DNA from: a virus
Direction: 5' to 3' (one strand)
Length of the DNA stretch: 31,063 nt
IMG/VR virus record: IMGVR_UViG_3300032181_000323
Coordinates: 1-31,063 of that record
The notes beneath the pieces are model-generated. The model did no database searches and was not told the origin of the DNA. It was given only the letters and a program-made list of their open reading frames with translations. Shown piece by piece: positions 1-8,600 of this stretch. Made by a program: the position numbers and the translations under genes. Each line of letters opens with the position of its first letter. The stretch's first letter is position 1.

Positions 1-118
1 GTACGAAAACGTTCATAGCAAGTTTCAGAGCGATATTGTTGGTAATGTTTACGATAATGAAGTCGAAGATCTCCATTTTTGGTGGGAAAGACCTAACAAT
101 CACTGGACTGGGCGCTGA
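1..118 (+). CDS. 3' end of an unrecognised virion-region gene (partial)
   Basis: The reading frame starting at base 2 is open from the left edge to a TGA at 116-118. It gives about 38 C-terminal residues, ending in the aromatic-rich tail HFWWERPNNHWTGR. I do not recognise the family. The position directly upstream of a gp25/gp6 baseplate block suggests a tail or baseplate gene, but that is context only. The TGA sits in the loop of the terminator at 110-132, so this is the last gene of its transcription unit. The start lies outside the window. Confidence 0.7.
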   Translation, partial: YENVHSKFQSDIVGNVYDNEVEDLHFWWERPNNHWTGR

Positions 119-132
119 TGCGCCCTTTTTTT
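110..132 (+). terminator. Intrinsic terminator overlapping the upstream stop codon
   Basis: A perfect 6-bp stem, GGGCGC (110-115) paired with GCGCCC (120-125), has a 4-base loop TGAT (116-119) and is followed directly by seven T (126-132). This is a textbook rho-independent terminator. The loop contains the TGA stop of the upstream gene, so the last codons form the left arm. It separates the preceding unit from the gp25-gp6 unit. Confidence 0.88.
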
Positions 133-137
133 GTCCA

Positions 138-145
138 ACTAAATA
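138..145 (+). promoter_or_regulatory. Late-type promoter box ACTAAATA
   Basis: ACTAAATA differs at two positions from the T4-type late -10 box TATAAATA. It lies just downstream of the terminator, 57 bases before the 52-codon ORF. It is well placed to start the transcript for the 52-aa ORF, gp25, gp6 and the gp7-like gene. No -35 element is expected for a T4-type late promoter. The call is inferred from sequence and position. Confidence 0.5.
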
Positions 146-174
146 AAACGTCGGGATAGAACCCCGTAAAAAGT

Positions 175-196
175 TCTCCTGCAAACCATTAGGAGA
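175..196 (+). promoter_or_regulatory. Hairpin pairing with the Shine-Dalgarno of the 52-aa ORF
   Basis: TCTCCT (175-180) is exactly complementary to AGGAGA (191-196) across a 10-base loop. The right arm contains the Shine-Dalgarno AGGAG (191-195), 7 bases before the ATG at 203. When folded, the hairpin would block ribosome entry. A second weak stem, CGGG (152-155) with CCCG (163-166), lies just upstream. A regulatory role is inference. Confidence 0.45.
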
Positions 197-202
197 CAAT
201 TG

Positions 203-361
203 ATGTCCATTCCTCGCAAGACACCTGTAGATTATGGCGACCAGTTTATGAAATCTGGTATGGTACTCATTACCGATCAGAGAGCTGACGCATTATTAAG
301 AAAAGCGAGCAAAAAGAGACAGGTTCCCCAACCTGACTATACAGAAAGGTTCGAGAACTAG
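203..361 (+). CDS. Small hypothetical protein, 52 aa
   Basis: This is an ATG-initiated ORF of 52 codons ending at TAG 359-361, with a strong Shine-Dalgarno AGGAG 7 bases upstream. The product starts MSIPRKTPVDYGDQF and has a basic middle (RKASKKR) and an acidic, aromatic end. It shows no signal peptide or membrane segment. I do not recognise the family. Its support is the good ribosome binding site, its fit between the terminator/promoter and gp25, and the lack of any competing frame. It fills an otherwise empty 270-base gap and probably belongs to the gp25-gp6 transcription unit. Confidence 0.7.
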   Translation: MSIPRKTPVDYGDQFMKSGMVLITDQRADALLRKASKKRQVPQPDYTERFEN

Positions 362-388
362 TATACATACTAAAGATCCCTAACTACA

Positions 389-787
389 ATGCCAAGAGAG
401 GTTAAATTTAAGGATTTATCCATCTCGATGGGTATCAATCCTGTAACTAAGGATATACTCAACACCACGGGTGAAGCTGCGGTGAAAAGGGCGTTGTACA
501 ATATTATTTCGACACGTAAAGGAGAGAGGTTTTACAGACCAGATCTCGGTAGTAATATTACCGATCTTTTGTTTGAACCTCTCGATGCTGCTACAGCTTC
601 TCTAATATCACAAGAGATAGAATTTGTTATCCGCAAGTACGAACCTAGAGTAAATCTAGTTCGTGCCGATGTTGATCTAAATTATGATAATAATGGTTTC
701 GACGTAGTTATCGCGTTTGAGATTATCGGTATAGAAACAGATGTGCAGGTACGCGAAGTAGAATTCTTCTTAGAACGAACTCGATAA
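389..787 (+). CDS. gp25: Baseplate wedge protein gp25 (gpW/gp25 family)
   Basis: This protein is 132 residues long, which to my memory equals T4 gp25. The family signature is clear: a KGERFYRPDLGSNITDLLFE segment at about residues 44-63 (x-RPDxG...LLFEP), followed by an amphipathic helix and a final beta strand pair ending VEFFLERTR. gp25 is the small lysozyme-fold sheath-initiator-type wedge protein that binds gp6 and sits at the inner baseplate where the sheath begins to polymerise. There is little Shine-Dalgarno match before the ATG. The stop overlaps the gp6 start by one base (TAATG at 785-789), so the two are translationally coupled. The gp25-gp6 gene pairing supports the call strongly. 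Confidence 0.95.
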   Translation: MPREVKFKDLSISMGINPVTKDILNTTGEAAVKRALYNIISTRKGERFYRPDLGSNITDLLFEPLDAATASLISQEIEFVIRKYEPRVNLVRADVDLNYDNNGFDVVIAFEIIGIETDVQVREVEFFLERTR

Positions 788-2601
788 TGTCATACATTCA
801 GGTTGCAAATTTAGACTTTGATCAGGTAAAGACATCACTAAAAGAGTATCTACGCTCTAACAGTGATTTTACCGATTACGACTTTGAAGGTTCGACGCTT
901 TCGACCCTGATTGATCTGCTTGCGTACAATACTTACTATACGGCGTTTAACGCCAATATGGTAGTTAATGAAGCATTCCTTACTTCCGCCACTCTCAGGG
1001 ACAATGTGGTGTCTCTGGCGAAGCAAATAGGGTATGTTCCCAAGTCAACTGTTGCACCTACAGCTGTCATCAACCTGGAAGCTGATTATTCTTCCGAACA
1101 AAAAATTCCAGAAACCATAAAACTTCCTAGAGGTTCTCAATTCGTCACTAGAATTAATGGCGTATCATATTCCTTCATTACTGCAAGGGATTATGTCGCA
1201 AGCGTAGATTCTAGAGACATTGCTAATTTCAATGATATTGAAATTAAGGAAGGCAACTACGTAGTCGAGAATTTTACTTTTAATGCAGCTATTCCTCAGA
1301 GATTTATTTTGAGGAATCCAAATATTGACACCAGCACGATTAAGGTAACTGTTAGGGAAACGCTGGACAATACAAATGTTACTGAATATCAGTTAGCTTC
1401 TAATATCATTGGATATGATGGATCATCAAATATCTTTTTCATACAAGAAGGTGAAGATGAGAGATATGAGATCATTTTTGGTGATGGAGTCTTAGGTACT
1501 AAGCTTACTACTAATAACTTCATCGAAGTTTCTTATATTACGACTAACGGTTCAGATGCAAACGCCGCAAGAGTGTTTACTTTTGGTGCCGTTTTAGAGG
1601 ATGCTGTCGGTAACATTAATTATGCACCTACTATTACACTTACCACAGTATCAGCTGCTGGAGGAGGAGAAGAACTTGAATCAATCGATAGTATTAAAAG
1701 AAACGCTCCAAAAGTTTTCAATGCGCAAAATCGAGCGGTTACCGCAGATGACTACGAATCCGTTATCCGTAATATTTACCCTGCGATTGCTGACATTGTT
1801 TGCTTTGGTGGAGAAGAAGCAGATCCTCCCGAATATGGGAAGGTCAAAATTGTAATTAAACCTCGTTTTGCGACTAAGCTGTCGCAATATACAAAAAACT
1901 TGATTGGACAGGAACTGAAGAAATATGCGGTGGTGTCAGTCACCCCTGAAATTATCGATCCTTCCATCATTTACGTTGAATTGGACTCTAAGGTCTATTT
2001 CAACCAGTCTAAGACAACTCTTAATGAGTCTCAGTTGAAAGCTGGTGTTATCAGTTCTCTAGAGACATACAAAGGGACTTCTGATTTAGAAAAATTCAAC
2101 GGTCGCTTTAAGTATAGTCGTGTTGTTGGTATTATTGACTCTACGAACAATTCCATTACATCTAACGAGACCAGTGTCACTCTAAGGAAAGATTTCTTCC
2201 CTATTATGAACACTGTTACTCAATATGAAATTTGTTATCAAAATACAATCACTTCTGGATGCACTCATCCGTCTGTTCAGAGCACAGGATTTGTAATTGC
2301 AGAGTTTCCTAGTGATGTTGTTTACTTAGCTGACGATCAAATAGGAAATATCTACCTCTATAAGATTGATGCTACCACAAAAGACCGTTTTGTACTGAAT
2401 CCCCAGCAAGGAACTGTTGATTATGCCAAGGGAGAGGTAATGTTAAATCGGTTAAATATAATCAAGGGAACGTATGATGATAACAGGATTGAACTTCGTG
2501 TTCAACCTAAAAATAAAGACATTTATGCACTCCGTGAAGCATACTTAACTCTTGATTTAACAAGTAGCGTCTTCCTCATTCAAAAAGAATCGTTAATCTG
2601 A
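787..2601 (+). CDS. gp6: Baseplate wedge protein gp6 (baseplate J-like)
   Basis: This protein has 604 residues, close to T4 gp6. The N-terminus (VANLDFDQVKTSLKEYL, then FEGSTLSTLIDLLAYNTYY at about 37-55) is the conserved helical start of gp6/baseplate J proteins. The middle part (about 215-300) is a beta domain with FGDGVLGTKL, and at about 300-335 comes IKRNAPKVFNAQNRAVTADD, the typical J-like motif. gp6 dimers form the inner ring of the baseplate and clamp gp7 and gp25. It starts on the A of the gp25 stop. It ends TGA and is followed in the same frame by TAA and then the ATG of the next gene, leaving only three bases between them. The C-terminal 150 residues are less conserved and may contact the giant neighbour. 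Confidence 0.95.
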   Translation: MSYIQVANLDFDQVKTSLKEYLRSNSDFTDYDFEGSTLSTLIDLLAYNTYYTAFNANMVVNEAFLTSATLRDNVVSLAKQIGYVPKSTVAPTAVINLEADYSSEQKIPETIKLPRGSQFVTRINGVSYSFITARDYVASVDSRDIANFNDIEIKEGNYVVENFTFNAAIPQRFILRNPNIDTSTIKVTVRETLDNTNVTEYQLASNIIGYDGSSNIFFIQEGEDERYEIIFGDGVLGTKLTTNNFIEVSYITTNGSDANAARVFTFGAVLEDAVGNINYAPTITLTTVSAAGGGEELESIDSIKRNAPKVFNAQNRAVTADDYESVIRNIYPAIADIVCFGGEEADPPEYGKVKIVIKPRFATKLSQYTKNLIGQELKKYAVVSVTPEIIDPSIIYVELDSKVYFNQSKTTLNESQLKAGVISSLETYKGTSDLEKFNGRFKYSRVVGIIDSTNNSITSNETSVTLRKDFFPIMNTVTQYEICYQNTITSGCTHPSVQSTGFVIAEFPSDVVYLADDQIGNIYLYKIDATTKDRFVLNPQQGTVDYAKGEVMLNRLNIIKGTYDDNRIELRVQPKNKDIYALREAYLTLDLTSSVFLIQKESLI

Positions 2602-2604
2602 TAA

Positions 2605-5600
2605 ATGGCAGGTCCCAGTCTCGCAGCTCTGATTGAAAATCAGCTTCCTGATTTTATTGTCGAGGATTATCCCCTCGTAACGAATTTCCTGTCGAAATAT
2701 TATGAAGCTTTAGCGCTAAGTGAAGGTCCGACTGATATTATTAACAATTTCGAGAAGTATCTCGATGTTGACACATTTTCACCAGAGGTATTAGTCAAGA
2801 CTTGCCTCTTGGAACAAGAAATCGCTGATGGCAGCGATAGAATCGATATTGTTGTCAATAGGACAGATGGATTTCCTGATAAGAACGGTCTGATAATGAT
2901 CGATCAGGAAATTTTCCTGTATGAGACCAAAACTGCTACAGAATTTAAAAATTGCGTCAGAGGGTATAGTGCAAAGACAGCTCTTGGCGATTTATACAAT
3001 GAAATTTCATATCACGAGAGCAGTACATCTGTTCACAAGCAATTTGCGGAAGTTAGTAACCTGAGCAACCTGCTTTTGGCAGGTTTGATCAAGCAATACG
3101 AAGAGCAGTACACTTCTGGTTTTCCATATCAGTATCTTAGAGACCAGAGCAACAAAAACTTGCTTGTTAAGCGTATTAAGGACTTTTATCAAGTCAAAGG
3201 TACGCCACAATCTCTGGAATTCATTTTTCAGATTCTTTTTAGTGTCAAACCAGACATTTTCTATCCAAAAGAGAATGTTTTCAAGAGTTCGGAGTCTGGT
3301 TGGAACAGTAAAGAGCTTTTACTGGTCGAAGTCATCTCTGGAGACATTCGTGAGGTTGTTGGTAATGAAATTGTACAAACTCCCGACCCATATAACCCAG
3401 AACTGACAGCTGCGACTGCAATCATCGACAATATCGTTGGTGAACCGTACCAGGGCAGCAGACTGTACACTTTGACCATTTCTCCTGGTTCTAAAGAAGG
3501 TAGATTTTCGATTGCCCGTCGTACATTCTTAATGAATGCACTTTCCCAGAATGCGGGAGCTGGAGATCGCATAGATGTGTTCTCCACTATTGGTTTTCCT
3601 GAAAAAGATGGTCGTGTTGTCATCGGTGAAGAAGAAATCACCTATAGCACGAAGACTGCGACTCAATTTATCATTGCCGAGCGTGATGCTGCCATTAAAG
3701 AAGTTTCAAACAAGAGAAGCTTCTCTCATAGAAAGAGTGTTCGCTGTTTTACTAAAAATAATCTTACTGGCAAGTATCAAGACGAATTTGGCATTGCCAG
3801 AGAGACTCAGTTGAGAATTTACGGTCTTGTCGCTGGTCTTACTAGCGAAGGACTAGAATTAGAAAGCTCTTCTTTGGTTTATGGCGAAGAAGGTGATGAA
3901 AGTGTCTTTGATGTCGAAGATGGTGGTATTCCGTATATTGCTCTCGACAATATGGTCGAGTTTTCGTCTTCTGGGTTCTTTGATGACCTTCCTCTTACTA
4001 ATGAATGGATTGTCAACGAAGATTTCACAAAGCTGAGTGCTTTTGATCCTACTAACATCGGATCTAGCAGTATTAAGGATAAACTGCTGTCAAACGTCTC
4101 TGCAATTTACAGAGATGATACAAATTACTATATTGCATCATCTGGTTTCCCATCATACCCGATTGGACCGTTTGATAACACCGCAGTTCCTCAAGATCAG
4201 GAACATTTAAAAATTATTCCCAGAAAACCTATAGCTGCTTCTGGTAGACAGTATTCTACTAATAGAGAAGTCGGTGTTCTGATTAATGGCGTTCCTTTGC
4301 TCAATCATCGGTCTCCTGATGGGTTAGCATATGGATCTATCACTGATATCGAGATTACAGACACTGGTAGGAACTATACAGTGCCTCCTACTGTTAATAT
4401 CGAAGGTGCTGCCGAAGCTTACGCTGAAATCAATGGATTGGGTCAAGTTACCAATATTGTAGTCACTAATCCTGGTTCTGGTTACTCTACACCCCCTGAA
4501 GTTACAATTACCTCTGGTTCTGGTGGTCAATTTACTACCGTAATCTCTCAGGGCGAAATTGCAAGTATTTCGCTGTCTATTAACCAACTGGCACAAGTTA
4601 TTGACGCTGGACAAGATTATACCGAACCTCCGAACGTCTTTATCTTCGATTCTAGCGGAAAAGGTAAAGGTGCGCTGTTTACTTGCCAAATTGACGCTAA
4701 TACTGGCACCATTACAGGATTTACGAAGCTTTCTGGCGGTTTCGACTATCAAGAGGCAACTACTACTGTTACTCTTGCTCCTAGACACCAAATTGCAGGC
4801 GCAAGAGCAAATCTGACTCAATGGAAGTTTAACAGTTACTTCTCCGAGACAGTAGACAACGGAAACACTTCTGGCATCGTCTATACGGCGTCTAGTGCTT
4901 CATATGGCAATGCATATGGTCATATCATCGCTCCGACCTCTCTGAAGATCCAGAGGAGCGATAATGTGGATGGTCAGGGTAACCCTCTGACCAATAAAAC
5001 CCATTCTCCTATTTTGGGTTGGGCATATGATGGAAATCCGATTTACGGGTCATTTGGTTATGACAATCCCTATCAAGACACTTCAGCAGCTTCTCCAACC
5101 ATCAAAAGGATGGAATCGTCTTGGAGATTGAAGACAACTCGTGGAAATGACTCTCCAAGCGAAGCTACGTATTCATTAGGTCGTTTTGTTAACGATTATG
5201 AGTATGTTGAGCGTTTAGGCGACCTGGACGCTAATAATGGTCGTTTCTGCACGACACCCGAGTTTCCTGATGGTGTTTATGCATATTTCTTGACTACAGA
5301 CTCAAATGAGACTCCACAGTTCCCATATTCGGTTGGAGAGGCGTTTTACAACGTTCCTGTCGAAGAGAACTGGAAAGAAGGTGCCAGACAGTCTGTATTG
5401 CCCAATAGAGTCCGTAGACGCCGTGTAAATGCTAGTGAGTCTTCTGGTGAGCTGTTAACCTCAAGAGTTAGCGGCGTAAACTATGGTCCTGTCACAAATA
5501 TCGAAGTTCACTCATCTTCTGCTAATTTTACAAATGAAGATGTTGTTTTCGTTGATAATACAACTAATGATAGTGGAGATGGTTTATTTGCAGCTGTTAA

Positions 5601-8600
5601 TGAAATTCAAGGTCAAGAAGTTGAATCTCTGTCCTGTAACTCTCCGAAGAACAATTATTTGATTACTAATGCTCCTTTGTTCCTAAATCACGAAACTGTG
5701 ATTACTCAAGAGAATACAGGTGCTACTGCACAAGTAATTGGTCAAATTGAGGAAATTGATCGTTTTGTTGTCAAGAACGTTACTGGCGAATTCAATTTAA
5801 CCGACAATATCAATTCTACGACAGAAATCTATAATCTGACATTTGATAATACTGTAGTTGCCGATGTTGGCGATGAAGTTGTTCTGCAAGTTCAATCTGG
5901 CGGAGTTGCGCACGAAACTGCTATTGGTAAAGTTTTACGCAACGTTTTTGATAAAAACACTGTTGTGGTCGAGTTGCAGGTTGCCAACCCCAATGAAACG
6001 ACAACATTAGATGAGGATGGGATTACAGTTATCACTATTCCCAGATCCAGTTATACAGATATTGGATATTTCACTGTTGGCGATGGCATTTCTCTTGGAC
6101 CCAGCGCTGCGACTATTGTCAGTATTAGATCTTTATCTAAAGGATTTAAGCTGCTGAATATTGAAGATAATATTGCAGTTCTTAAAACTAGAGATAAGGT
6201 TCACGGTCTTGCAGTTGGTGATGATGTCATCGTTACTGTCGAACCTAATGCCTCAATTGCAACACAACGTTATTTCGTCGAAACTAAGAAGTATCATACT
6301 ATTCAGCTTGAAAATGTCGAGAGATCTACAGCAATCAATGATTCTGGTCTCTCAAGACTTAGTTTGATTGGTGCTGGAACAGGATTTACTCCTAGCACCA
6401 CATTTAATGATGTCCCAGTTGATTTCTTTGGTGACTCTAGAACTGGTGTCGTACACGGCACTCTTAATGTTACAACAAACGCCAATGGCAATGTAGAATC
6501 AGCTGTGATTGCTAGTGGTGGTTCTGGTTATCAATATGGCGATATTCTCACAGTACCTCTTGGTAATCTTGGTGGTAATGTTGGTAGCAATAATTGTGCT
6601 TTCTTTGTTGATGCAGCTGGATTTGGCAGCAATAAGACTTTACTGACAGTTGATAACTCTAACGGTATTTCTGCAGGTGATGTTATTCAAATTACCGAAG
6701 AACTGTTGCAAGTTGTTAGTGTATCTGGTAATGATATTACTGTTACTAGAGGATATGATGATACAGAGATAGTTGATCACTTAGATGATATTGCAGTAAC
6801 TTTAATTACTAAAACCTATAGATTCACCAAAGATAATGTTATTAACTTTGGTTCCAGCACTGCATATATTGACAATTATAATCCCGCAACTCAACAACTT
6901 ATTGTATATTATGCTAACGAAGGCGATTTAGAGATTACTGCTAGCTCTATTTTCGTTGATGAAAGTGCTCCTACCAAGCAAGCAATAATCAACAGTGTCA
7001 CTGACACCAGCTTGAGATTTAGATTCCGTAAAGATGGCGATACTGAATGGTTTAGAAACGTTTCTCTCGATGTGCAGAGAACGTATCGTTATATCTTTGA
7101 TACTAGCGATGCATCATTGCTGAATAGACACCTCAAGTTCTACAGTAATGTTTACAGAACCAGAAAGCTTCTGCAAGCATTTGAGTCTGTGGAAAAACCT
7201 GGATTGAGTGGTTCGTACACTTCATTCCAGCTTGGTTACGGTATTCCTATCGATGGCACTAACTGGGAGCAGACTCCCATCTTAGATGTTCCTCCTAAGA
7301 TCTATTATGACGAACCTCTGGATCTGATCGATTCGGAAAATCAGTTCTTTACACTGGTTAGCGACCCGTTTGCTGGCAAGCACGCAGTTTTCTATGGTTA
7401 TGAATATGAATTTGCATATAGACTGCCAACCACACCACAGCAAGAAGGATTTACTAACGTTCAATACTACACTGATTCTCTTTATGCCATTGGTAGCATT
7501 AAGAGTATTAATGTGATTAGTGGTGGTAAGAATTACACCATTCCTCCTCAGCTGCCAGGTGTATTCCTGAACAAGCGTTTTAGAGGGTCATTTACTCCAT
7601 TAATCGAAGATGGTAAGATCACTTCTGTTACTGTTATTGATACTGGTCTTAACTATTCTAAACCTCAAGTACTCCTTGAAAATACCGATGGTGGTGCTAA
7701 TGCTCAATTCCGTGTTGAGCTGACTAACCAGGGTGCTGTCGGTCGTATTGTGCCTATTGAGCAAGGTAGTGGTTATGGTCCTAATACTACATTGAGACTA
7801 TACGAGTCAGATACAAAACTTTTTGCTCACGGTGAGAACATTGGTAAGCTTGCCACCTTAGAGATCATCTCTTCTGGTAAGGACTTTAATAATGATCCTA
7901 CTTTGCTTCCTCAAGTCAATCCTCCTGTTGTGATGACTCTGAGAAATTTCCCTGCTAGAGCTTTCTTGAATGGTGAGCAAATCACTCAAAGAAATTCTCA
8001 GGGTAAAGTTATTGCAACTGGTCGTGTTGACTTCTGGATCAATGGTATGAACATTCTGCGCATTAAGCAGATTGAAGGTAAGTTTGATCAAAGATATTCA
8101 CTCTACGGCGAATCTCTTCGTAGTACAGCCGACATTCAGAAGATATACGTTGCCAAGATCGATCCGATTATTGGACCTACTAGTACATCTATTGGTAACT
8201 TCCAAACTGACCGCAGTAAGCTGTCTGCTGTGTCTCAGAAGATTCAGGATGGTATTTACTATCAAGATTATTCTTATGTGGTCAAATCCACAGTTTCTAT
8301 TAATGACTGGAGAGACTTTGTTAAGAAGTTCACTCACCCCGCAGGTTTTAACCTGTTTGGTGAAGTTCTAATCGAATCTTTCGGAGATGCAGAGCAACCT
8401 GAAACTATCGATACTCCTCAGTCTGGAACTAAGGATAATGGTTTCGGTGCTGTTATTAGCATCATTGAACCTGGCGTTCTTGGCGTCACCACTACACATA
8501 AGTCTACAAGGATTACACAGTCTCACGTTAGAGTCGATACATTCAGACAACAGCGTGGTCTTGGCACCCTCAACTATAGTGAGCGTAACAATGTTGAGAT

